NCBI GenBank assembly: GCA_044226845.1
Contig: JBGAGG010000016.1
Span: 47,500-111,499, forward strand
Reading direction: 5' to 3'
DNA length: 64,000 bases
Source: JAFDZO01 sp044226845
Lineage (GTDB): Bacteria > Bacteroidota > Ignavibacteria > Tepidaquicellales > Tepidaquicellaceae
Positions 53,788-60,646 of the stretch are shown here, piece by piece (position 1 is the first letter of the stretch; the number at the start of each line of letters is the position of its first letter). A program made the position numbers and the translations under genes. The notes under the pieces were generated by a model. It did no database searches. It had not been told where the DNA came from and saw only the letters and a list, made by a program, of their open reading frames with translations.

Positions 53788-53834
53788 CCTTCCTGAGTTT
53801 TCCGCTCTCAAACGGCTGCAATGCTCAGGAAGGA
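53788..53834 (-). terminator. Hairpin after the DUF4349 gene, with a long loop
   Basis: On the minus strand CCTTCCTGAG and CTCAGGAAGG (10-base arms) enclose about 26 bases and are followed by CAATTCTTTT. The weak T run makes it a possible rather than strong terminator. Confidence 0.5.
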
Positions 53835-53865
53835 ATATGAAGGAAAATAGAGGTGTAAAAAATTA

Positions 53866-54774
53866 TTAAGCGGTCTTAAGTTTTCTTGTCTTTAATTTTT
53901 TGTAGATCAAAACTGCTATGTAAGTAAGAATTAATATTAATATCACAACGGGCATCAAAGCTATAAAGAAAGTTATCATACCCGAAAGAACTTCTGTAAA
54001 ACCTTTAAGTCCTTTGCTGAATCCTCGTTCAATTTCATAGAAAAAACCGCCGCCGGAAGATGTTATCATGAGTGAAGGCTCGTAAACAGAAACTGTTAGA
54101 GTAGAAAAATCAGATTGGTTCTTTAAATATTTCATTCGTCCCTGACTCTGTTCAATGTTTTGTCTGACGCTTGATAATTTTTCTTCAACTTCAACAACGT
54201 CAACCAGCTTTGCGGTTTTTTCATTCAGCAATGATAACAATCTTTTTTCAAGTTCTGCCTGTGTTGTCATTCTTGCCTGCAAATCAATATATTCCGATGT
54301 AACATCATTACCGTTAATTTGTGAGTTCAGGATTTTTCCAAAGTTACCCATATCTTTTATCATAGCGTCATATTTATCAGAGGTAATTCTAATTGTAATG
54401 GCTCCTTGCTTTTTACCTGAAGCATTTACCTGTGAACTTGAGTTTGTAATAAATCCTCCGGTTTTTTTTACATAGTCGTTGATCTGATTTATCGTCTCGT
54501 CATATTTCTCAGTTTCAAGGTTCATTGTCCCTGTTTTTATTATCATTCTGTTCAGAACATCAGGAACGTCAGACACAAACTTAATATCTCGATTTGAGCT
54601 TTCAGAAACTTTATCCTGCATTTCAGATAAAGGAACAGTTGAATTTAAGTCTAAGGATTTGTTCGAATTCGGTTCAGGATTTACTGTTGCGGTTTTATCT
54701 GTTGAGTTTCCACAGGAATAAAGAGGAATTAAAATTGTAAGGGAGAATATGAAAAATAGTTTTGAGATTTTCAT
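53866..54774 (-). CDS. DUF4349-domain lipoprotein
   Basis: The lipobox LYSC (Cys21) precedes a Ser/Asn-rich linker and the DUF4349 domain (about residues 75-245): MIIKTGTMNLETEKYDETINQI, ITIRITSDKYDAMIKDMGNFGKI, VTSEYIDLQARM, a coiled-coil around KLVDVVEVEEKLSSVRQNIEQ, and LTVSVYEP. A transmembrane helix near the C-terminus (FFIALMPVVILILILTYIAVLIY) and a Lys/Arg tail follow. The function of the family is unknown; it is an envelope protein. Confidence 0.9.
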   Translation of the reverse strand: MKISKLFFIFSLTILIPLYSCGNSTDKTATVNPEPNSNKSLDLNSTVPLSEMQDKVSESSNRDIKFVSDVPDVLNRMIIKTGTMNLETEKYDETINQINDYVKKTGGFITNSSSQVNASGKKQGAITIRITSDKYDAMIKDMGNFGKILNSQINGNDVTSEYIDLQARMTTQAELEKRLLSLLNEKTAKLVDVVEVEEKLSSVRQNIEQSQGRMKYLKNQSDFSTLTVSVYEPSLMITSSGGGFFYEIERGFSKGLKGFTEVLSGMITFFIALMPVVILILILTYIAVLIYKKLKTRKLKTA

Positions 54775-54835
54775 AACTTTTTTCCTTTGATACTTTACAA
54801 AGGAAAAATTAGTTCCATGAAAATTTGACAGCGGG

Positions 54836-54870
54836 TAAAAAACCCGGAGAAAAAATTTCTCTCCGGGTTT
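54836..54870 (-). terminator. Rho-independent terminator of glnA
   Basis: On the minus strand AACCCGGAGAG pairs with CTCCGGGTT around an A/T loop and is followed by TTTTTACC. Confidence 0.88.
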
Positions 54871-54905
54871 AAATTACGAATTAACAATTGTTCGCCTGTG
54901 GCAAA

Positions 54906-56351
54906 TTATACTTCATAGTATAAATGGAATTCATACGGATGAGGTCTCAGCTGAACTTCTTTTACCTCTTTGTTCATTTTGTAATCAATCCATGTATTAA
55001 CAAAATCCTGTGTGAATACATTTCCTGCTTTTAAAAACTCGTGGTCTTTAGCAAGATTTTGTAATGCATTTCTCAATGAGTCAGGTGCATGATTTATCTT
55101 TGCTGCTTCAACTGCATCTAAATGATAAACATCTTTATCCATCGGTGCACCCGGATCTATTTTATTAACTATGCCGTCAATACCTGCAAGCAATAATGCG
55201 CTGAATGCAAGATATGGATTTGCTGAGCCGTCAGGACATCTGAACTCAACTCTCTTGGCTTTAGGATTATCTGAATACATCGGAATTCTGATTGCAGCGC
55301 TTCTGTTTCTCATAGAATAAACAAGATTTACAGGTGCTTCATAACCCGGTACTAATCTCTTATAAGAATTTGTTGTAGGATTTGTAATAGCAAGTAAAGC
55401 AGGAGCGTGTTTCAATAATCCTCCTATGAAATGTAATGCCATTTCACTGAGTCCTGCATATTTATCACCTGCGAATAGCGGCTTGCCGTCTTTCCATAAA
55501 CTGATATGTGTATGCATTCCGCTTCCGTTATCACCGAAGATAGGCTTAGGCATAAACGTAGCAGTTTTACCTGCTGCCTTTGCAGTATTCTTTACAACGT
55601 ATTTGAACATCTGTAAATCGTCGGCGCATTTTAACATCGGACAGTATTTGAAATCGATTTCTGCCTGACCTGCAGTTGCGACTTCATGATGCTGAGTTTC
55701 AACATCAATTCCTGCAGCCATTAAGTTCACAACCATTTCATTTCTTAAATCATTGGTAGAATCTGCCGGAGGAACAGGGAAGTAACCTTCTTTAATTCTT
55801 ATTTTATGTCCAAGGTTTGCTTCGTGCTCAGTTCCTGTATTCCAGAAACCTTCAACGGAATCAATTTTATACCAGCTTGAGTATTCATTTACATTGTAAG
55901 CAACGTGGTCTAAGATAAAAAATTCTGCTTCAGGTCCGAAGAAAACTGAATCGGCAATGCCAGTTGATTTAAGATACTCCAAAGCTTTTTTACAAATGTA
56001 TCTCGGGTCCATATCATAGTATTGTTTTGAAATAGGGTCGAAGATATCACAGATCATGCTTAATGTAGGGACTTTAATAAAAGAATCAATTTGAGCAGTT
56101 GACGGGTCAGGTAGACAAAGCATATCTGATTCATTGATTTGTTTCCATCCTCTGATAGATGAACCGTCGAATCCGAATCCTTCATAAAAACTTTCTTCAG
56201 TTAATCTGTGAACCGGTACAGAAAAATGCTGCCATCCACCGACCATATCGGTAAATCTGAAATCAATCATCTTGATATCTTTATCTTTGATAAGCTTGAA
56301 GACATCGTTTATTTGTCCAAGCTTTTCTTTGTGTTGTTCTGCTGAGGCCAT
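54906..56351 (-). CDS. glnA: Glutamine synthetase, type I
   Basis: The 481-residue protein has the beta-grasp start, FGFDGSSIRGW, FFGPEAEFFI, the metal site HHEVATAGQAEID, MPKPIFGDNGSGMHTHISLW, NPTTNSYKRLVPGYEAP and the C-terminal RPHPYEFHLYYEV. It makes glutamine from glutamate, ammonia and ATP. The tyrosine loop normally NLYDLPPEE reads DVYHLDAVEAA here: the Tyr remains but the context differs, so adenylylation control is doubtful. An Lrp-type gene lies 39 bases upstream on the same strand. Confidence 0.97.
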   Translation of the reverse strand: MASAEQHKEKLGQINDVFKLIKDKDIKMIDFRFTDMVGGWQHFSVPVHRLTEESFYEGFGFDGSSIRGWKQINESDMLCLPDPSTAQIDSFIKVPTLSMICDIFDPISKQYYDMDPRYICKKALEYLKSTGIADSVFFGPEAEFFILDHVAYNVNEYSSWYKIDSVEGFWNTGTEHEANLGHKIRIKEGYFPVPPADSTNDLRNEMVVNLMAAGIDVETQHHEVATAGQAEIDFKYCPMLKCADDLQMFKYVVKNTAKAAGKTATFMPKPIFGDNGSGMHTHISLWKDGKPLFAGDKYAGLSEMALHFIGGLLKHAPALLAITNPTTNSYKRLVPGYEAPVNLVYSMRNRSAAIRIPMYSDNPKAKRVEFRCPDGSANPYLAFSALLLAGIDGIVNKIDPGAPMDKDVYHLDAVEAAKINHAPDSLRNALQNLAKDHEFLKAGNVFTQDFVNTWIDYKMNKEVKEVQLRPHPYEFHLYYEV

Positions 56352-56390
56352 TTGGGTTAATTTTAATTTATAAATTTAGTTAATATTTTT

Positions 56391-56894
56391 TTAATGAGTC
56401 TTTGTTCCGTTTTTATAATGTATGTCTAAATTCAAAGTTTCCTTTAATGTGCTTAATACGATGCTGGTCCGGGTTGATTTTACTCCCTGCCATGATTGAA
56501 TTTTTGATAACAGTTTTTCCAGTGTAGTAGTATTTTCAGTTCTGATTTTCAATACATGCGAGCCTTCGCCGGTTATCGAATGACATTCAAGTATCTCTTT
56601 TGTATTCTGGCAATGTTCGATAAAGCTGTTGTAATATTTAGATGATTCGCTGACTACAAATATAAAACCTGTTATATCGAAGTGTAGTTTTTTATGATTT
56701 AAAACGGCAGAATATGAATTTATGTAACCGTGATTTTCAAGTTTGTAAATTCTATCAATAGTGGAAGGAAGCGATAACCCTATTTTTTCAGCAAGCTCAT
56801 TTCTTTTTATATGGGCATTCTTTTGTAATTCGCTTAAGATCGAGTAATCAATTGCATCCAGTTTTATATCTTCGTTAAGTTTACTATGAGTCAT
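56391..56894 (-). CDS. Lrp/AsnC-family transcriptional regulator
   Basis: The N-terminal helix-turn-helix (LDAIDYSILSELQKNAHIKRNELAEKIGLSLPSTIDRIYKLENHGYI, quoted in part) and the C-terminal RAM domain (SITGEGSHVLKIRTENTTTLEKLL) are clear. It is directly upstream of glnA and likely controls nitrogen or amino-acid genes and itself. Two CCTTA-N5-TAAGG palindromes lie just before its start; the first is two bases from the ATG and overlaps the ribosome site. Confidence 0.92.
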   Translation of the reverse strand: MTHSKLNEDIKLDAIDYSILSELQKNAHIKRNELAEKIGLSLPSTIDRIYKLENHGYINSYSAVLNHKKLHFDITGFIFVVSESSKYYNSFIEHCQNTKEILECHSITGEGSHVLKIRTENTTTLEKLLSKIQSWQGVKSTRTSIVLSTLKETLNLDIHYKNGTKTH

Positions 56895-56895
56895 A

Positions 56896-56941
56896 CCTTA
56901 TAAAATAAGGAAAATTAATTAATCTTCCTTACAAATTAAGG
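56896..56941. promoter_or_regulatory. Twin palindromes CCTTA-N5-TAAGG, probable Lrp-type operator
   Basis: Identical half sites form 15-base palindromes at 56896-56910 and 56927-56941, with centres 31 bases apart, three helical turns, so that both face the same side of the DNA. AAGGAA/TTCCTT pairs between them add symmetry. The position next to the regulator's start suggests autoregulation. Confidence 0.7.
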
Positions 56942-57021
56942 AAATTAAACTTTTCTGTCAATACATTATCTAATTCTATATGAATAATTGAATTGAAAAA
57001 GCGCTCTGACATCTGAATATT

Positions 57022-57387
57022 ATGTTAATTAAATCAAATAAAATGAAAGAATACCTGATTATGCTCTTAAACGGGCTAGTACTGCTTTTCTTATCCCTAA
57101 TCCCCTATCTGATGGCCGAGCCGGAACACAGAAGCCCGACTGCTTTCATCGGAGTCGGTATCGGAATTTTATTAATAATCCTTTCCTTTCCTACAAAAAA
57201 CGAAAACCATGTAACGGCGCATATCGGAGTAGTGCTTACTCTTCTTGCTGCAACAGCTTTCTTTATTGTCGGAATAAAAAGAAACAATACATACGTGATA
57301 ATTATGGCTGTGACTTCATTGATTTCCACAATTCTTTTTATCATGGGATTTATGAAGCGCAAAAAAGACAGAGCTGCCGGTGTTTAA
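57022..57387 (+). CDS. Four-helix membrane protein of unknown function
   Basis: The 121-residue protein has four hydrophobic helices (around LLNGLVLLFLSLIPYLM, IGVGIGILLIILSF, IGVVLTLLAATAFFIVG and VIIMAVTSLISTILFIMG) and a basic C-terminus. An ATG eight codons downstream is an alternative start. It is read divergently from the Lrp gene, with the paired palindromes between them, and lies 16 bases before the ABC membrane protein gene. Confidence 0.75.
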   Translation: MLIKSNKMKEYLIMLLNGLVLLFLSLIPYLMAEPEHRSPTAFIGVGIGILLIILSFPTKNENHVTAHIGVVLTLLAATAFFIVGIKRNNTYVIIMAVTSLISTILFIMGFMKRKKDRAAGV

Positions 57388-57403
57388 TTAATTTAACCCC
57401 ACT

Positions 57404-58264
57404 ATGCATTTAAGGGAGTTATTCAGGAAATATAAGTTTAAAATTTCCTTTGTTATTTTTCTCGTTACGGTAGAAAATTTAGCTTGGATACTCGAACCGT
57501 ACCTAATTGGATTAGTCATCGATATCCTAATAGATAAAGAATATGTAGATCCGGCTGTAAATACATTTTGGCCTATATTTGCCTGGATCGGTTTATATGT
57601 TGTAAACTCCGGTGTTGGTACATACAGACGTGTATTCGATACTAAATTATTCACATCTGTATTTACAAAAATAGCGACCTATGTTTCACAGGATTCACTT
57701 GAAAAAAATCTGTCTGTTTCGCAGACTGCTGCGCGCGCAGAGCTTTCATATCAGTATGTAGCATTCCTTCAATACAGGATGCCTGAAATAATCGACCAGC
57801 TCGTTGCTATCTTCGGAGCAGTAATAGCTATGTATCTTTTCGACTGGCGTATTTCATTAACCTGCGCTGTAATTATAATACCTTTATATTTCATTAATCA
57901 TTTCTATGTAAAAAAAGTATCGGTTTATCAGAAAGAATATCACGATATGTATGAAGATGTTGTTGATATTATTTCTAAAAAAGACCCTAAGCACGTTGAA
58001 AAATATTATTCGGCTTTAGCAATACCTCAGATAAAAATTTCTAACTGGGGCGCGCTTAACTTTAGCCTTATGCGCGGAGTACTTCTCTTGATTTTTATGT
58101 CCGTTATTTATATCTCTATCGATCTTGATGAGTTTTCTGCCGGAGAATTATTCTCCATAGTTGCTTATCTCTGGACTTTCGTTACAGCCTCCGAAACCCT
58201 GCCCGAGCTTCTTGAAAGCTGGACTTCACTTAAAGATATTTCAAGAAGACTTAAAAAAGAATAG
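57404..58264 (+). CDS. ABC transporter six-helix membrane domain protein without an ATPase domain
   Basis: The 286-residue protein matches an exporter-type six-helix domain (VIFLVTVENLAWILEPYLIGLVIDILIDKEY, DWRISLTCAVIIIPLYF, AGELFSIVAYLW) and ends about where an ATPase domain would begin. No nucleotide-binding gene lies beside it. A stand-alone family of this kind is known (ABC membrane domain proteins). The partner ATPase, if any, must be encoded elsewhere. Confidence 0.85.
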   Translation: MHLRELFRKYKFKISFVIFLVTVENLAWILEPYLIGLVIDILIDKEYVDPAVNTFWPIFAWIGLYVVNSGVGTYRRVFDTKLFTSVFTKIATYVSQDSLEKNLSVSQTAARAELSYQYVAFLQYRMPEIIDQLVAIFGAVIAMYLFDWRISLTCAVIIIPLYFINHFYVKKVSVYQKEYHDMYEDVVDIISKKDPKHVEKYYSALAIPQIKISNWGALNFSLMRGVLLLIFMSVIYISIDLDEFSAGELFSIVAYLWTFVTASETLPELLESWTSLKDISRRLKKE

Positions 58265-58341
58265 TTGATTATACAGATTGGAATTGATTGTATATATTAA
58301 ATAGCATATCTATTAGTATTACTACTTACTAATAAAAGACT

Positions 58342-58644
58342 ATGCTTGAACTAAGACCTACCTGTGAGAACTGTAATAAACCACTTCCTTACAATGCTGA
58401 TATTGCTATGATTTGCTCTATGGAATGTACATTCTGTGATGTATGCGCTAAAGAACTATTAAAAAATGTCTGCCCTAACTGCGGTGGGGGATTTCAACGA
58501 AGACCTATACGGACTGCCGAAAAAATCAAAGAATTTCCTGCATCAACAAAAATTGTTCATAAACCTGTTGACATCGACGCTCATAAACAAATGCTGGAAC
58601 GCCTTAAAGCGCTGCCGGAAGTAAAACAGAAATTGCAATATTGA
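58342..58644 (+). CDS. DUF1272-domain zinc-ribbon protein
   Basis: The 100-residue protein begins MLELRPTCENC, then KPLPYNADIAMICSMECTFCDVCA and LLKNVCPNCGGGFQRRPIRT: the full cysteine set of the DUF1272 family, which should bind zinc. A C-terminal tail of about 35 residues (KFPASTK to KQKLQY) goes beyond the family core. The function is unknown. Confidence 0.93.
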   Translation: MLELRPTCENCNKPLPYNADIAMICSMECTFCDVCAKELLKNVCPNCGGGFQRRPIRTAEKIKEFPASTKIVHKPVDIDAHKQMLERLKALPEVKQKLQY

Positions 58645-58646
58645 AC

Positions 58647-58730
58647 AATTCAGAATTCAAAATGTAGAATTCAGAATTATTAATTGAATAAAGTTTTCAA
58701 TTCTGCATTCTAAATTCTACATTCTGAATT
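58647..58730. repeat. Imperfect inverted repeat of AATTCAGAATTC-type words
   Basis: Two 32-base arms (58647-58678 and 58699-58730) built from ATTCAGAATTC, ATGTAGAATTC and their complements can fold back on each other. Similar words (AATTCTGCAT, AATTCTAAATTC) recur near 62300. It lies between two convergent genes and may terminate either. Confidence 0.55.
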
Positions 58731-58735
58731 TTTAA

Positions 58736-58987
58736 CTAGTCTTCAAGCACTCTGCAGCTAAACCCCAGAGAGTTTATTTTCTCCATTATAAAATTCTCGT
58801 CGACTGTATCTTCTATCATATCACAGTCAATTTCTACTCTCAGCACTTTATCAACATCTTCTAAATCTACAGTGCAATCATGAACGCCGTAAACGGAATT
58901 CATTATAATCTGCACATAAGATCTTTGAAACTCATTTTGAATGTTTGTTTTGAAAACAAGAACTGTTTGGCAATCCAGGCCCGTCAT
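58736..58987 (-). CDS. Small HMA-like ferredoxin-fold protein without the CxxC motif
   Basis: The 83-residue protein fits a beta-alpha-beta-beta-alpha-beta pattern: LVFKTNI, SYVQIIMNSVYGVHDCTVDLEDVDKVLRVEI (quoted in part) and FIMEKINSLGFSCRVLED. That resembles heavy-metal-associated domains, but the metal-binding CxxC loop is replaced by FQRS. It is the third gene of a sigma-factor operon, 90 bases after the preceding gene. The fold is inferred and the function unknown. Confidence 0.55.
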   Translation of the reverse strand: MTGLDCQTVLVFKTNIQNEFQRSYVQIIMNSVYGVHDCTVDLEDVDKVLRVEIDCDMIEDTVDENFIMEKINSLGFSCRVLED

Positions 58988-59077
58988 TGTTTTGAGTTGT
59001 TTAATTTTTTAAAATGGCAATTTTGTATGAAGCTCCGCTCCGTTTGTATTAGAGCGGATATATCGTGCGAGATAGTT

Positions 59078-59410
59078 CTAATTTATGTTTACGGTGAAAC
59101 TCTTCTTAAAGTTTTCCTTAAAATGCTGTTTTTCTTCCTCGCTCATTCCTTTCATTTTTTCGCCCATTTTTTCCTTCCAGTCCCGGCATCTGTCTCTTCT
59201 TTTATCTCTTCCCCAGCCTCCGCGGCCGAAACCTCCGAAAAGGATTTTGGATAATATTAGCAAGCCTATTGTCTGCCAGAATGTTATAACCGGTCCGTGA
59301 AAAAGCTCAGGTATAAGCCAGTTCCATAAGTTCATAGTAATAAAGCCGCCTACCAGCAAAAATATGGATGCAAAGATAAAAAATTTAAGTACTTTAAATA
59401 ATTTTTTCAT
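59078..59410 (-). CDS. Two-helix membrane protein in a sigma-factor operon
   Basis: The 110-residue protein has two hydrophobic helices (residues 8-30 and 42-60), a Gly/Arg-rich linker (GGFGRGGWGRDKRRDR) and a basic helical C-terminus (MSEEEKQHFKENFKKS). It starts 10 bases after the stop of an ECF sigma gene. It may act as an anti-sigma or sensor, by position only. Confidence 0.6.
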   Translation of the reverse strand: MKKLFKVLKFFIFASIFLLVGGFITMNLWNWLIPELFHGPVITFWQTIGLLILSKILFGGFGRGGWGRDKRRDRCRDWKEKMGEKMKGMSEEEKQHFKENFKKSFTVNIN

Positions 59411-59420
59411 AAAGATATTG

Positions 59421-60032
59421 TTAACTTTTAAATAACTCGTTGTATAATGTCTGAAGTCTCTCCCTCAGATAAAGCACTGCATAACGTTTTCTTGAAATCA
59501 CTGTTTTCAGCGGATCGCCCGTTTCTTCGGCGATTTCATTCAGGCTTTTGCCTTCAAGCTCGTGCATTATAAAAGCTCTGCTCTGGTTTTCCGGCAGCTC
59601 GTCAAGCGCTTCTTCCATCATGTCAATCAAAGCGCTTTGAAGCAGTTCATCTTCGATTGAATTTTGCATTGCAGGCAGAACGTCAGCAAGCATAAGCACT
59701 TCATTATCAGAACCGCTCATTGAAAACTCATCTTCAAGAGAGAACGTTCTTTTCTTTCTGTACAAGTCATTTATTTTATTACGTGCTACAGTATAGAGCC
59801 ATGAAGCCAGCTTTTCAATCGGCTTCATAAGCCTGCGGCTTTCAATAAGCTCGAAGAAAACATCCTGCAGAATATCCTCAGCCTCTTCGCCGGCAGGGAC
59901 TTTGCTTTTGATAAATGAAAGCAGCTTTGCCTGCTCGGTTTTCACCGTCTCGCCAATTTCAGCATTCTGAATATGCATAACATCGCTATGTAGAACTGCT
60001 TCTTCCATTTTCCGCGGAGTTTCTTCTTCCAT
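59421..60032 (-). CDS. ECF-family RNA polymerase sigma factor
   Basis: Region 2 (about residues 45-110: EEAEDILQDVFFELIE, LASWLYTVARNKINDLYRKK) and region 4 (about 145-195: SRAFIMHELEGKSLNEIAEETGDPLKTVISRKRYA) are complete. It is followed by a two-helix membrane protein and a small HMA-like protein, forming a third sigma operon in the window, distinct in gene content from the other two. Confidence 0.93.
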   Translation of the reverse strand: MEEETPRKMEEAVLHSDVMHIQNAEIGETVKTEQAKLLSFIKSKVPAGEEAEDILQDVFFELIESRRLMKPIEKLASWLYTVARNKINDLYRKKRTFSLEDEFSMSGSDNEVLMLADVLPAMQNSIEDELLQSALIDMMEEALDELPENQSRAFIMHELEGKSLNEIAEETGDPLKTVISRKRYAVLYLRERLQTLYNELFKS

Positions 60033-60646
60033 TATACTATTATAGACGTATGAACGAGGAAAATACTTTAAAGTTGTTTTTAATTTAAGAATTAAAATGT
60101 AGGATTCAAGATTGGTATAGTAGTAAAAGAAATCTTAAATCCAAAATGTTACAGAGTAGCATTATTGTAATATTTTGTTCCACGAATGTTGTTTTTACAG
60201 AGTTTAGCGTTTTCAAGAATGTAACATTTTGTTCAGAAAGTAATATTTATGTAACATTTTAAAATGTCCGATTTCACAATTCATCAATCTTGACGGATTT
60301 TTGACGGGTTTCTGCAAAATAAGAACCGTCAAGTTGAGGATAGTAACATTATTGTCACATTTTATAATTACCGGATTAAGTCCGGCTCATCTTAGCTAGA
60401 ACGAAACAATTTGCCGCAGATAATTTATATCAATTATAAATAAAACGGAAGTGAGTGATACCTATTACTACTAATAGGGAGATTTATTTTTTTATACCTT
60501 GCGGGGAATTTGAAAAGAGTTGTTTGTTTAGAAAGTTTTTCTGCATATAGAATGTTGATATTATCATTACTTATTCATATATTTATAATAAGAAACTTTT
60601 TTGTTAAAAAAGAGTTAACAAAAAAACATCAAAAACGAGGTCGCAA
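60033..60646. other. Intergenic region with GTAACATT repeats and shared repeat blocks
   Basis: No gene is seen in these 614 bases. Several GTAA(C/T)ATT(T/A) words occur (60207-60260, 60343-60360), then GACGGATTTTTGACGG (60292), CCGGCTCA (60384) and CTACTAATAGGGA (60468), each of which also occurs upstream of the patatin gene at 16863. The region should hold the promoter of the SBBP-repeat gene. Confidence 0.6.
60292..60360. repeat. Copies of the 16.3-kb repeat words (GACGGATTTTTGACGG, GTAACATTATTGTCACATT)
   Basis: The 19-base GACGGATTTTTGACGGG(T/A)T unit at 60292 and the GTNACATTATTGTCACATT unit at 60343 match, almost base for base, units at 16379/16456 and 16303. Their order is reversed in relation to the first site. 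Confidence 0.65.

Noticed and set aside
58880..59254. 124-codon plus-strand frame opposite the sigma operon
   Set aside because: It covers two minus-strand genes antisense and has no protein-like features.
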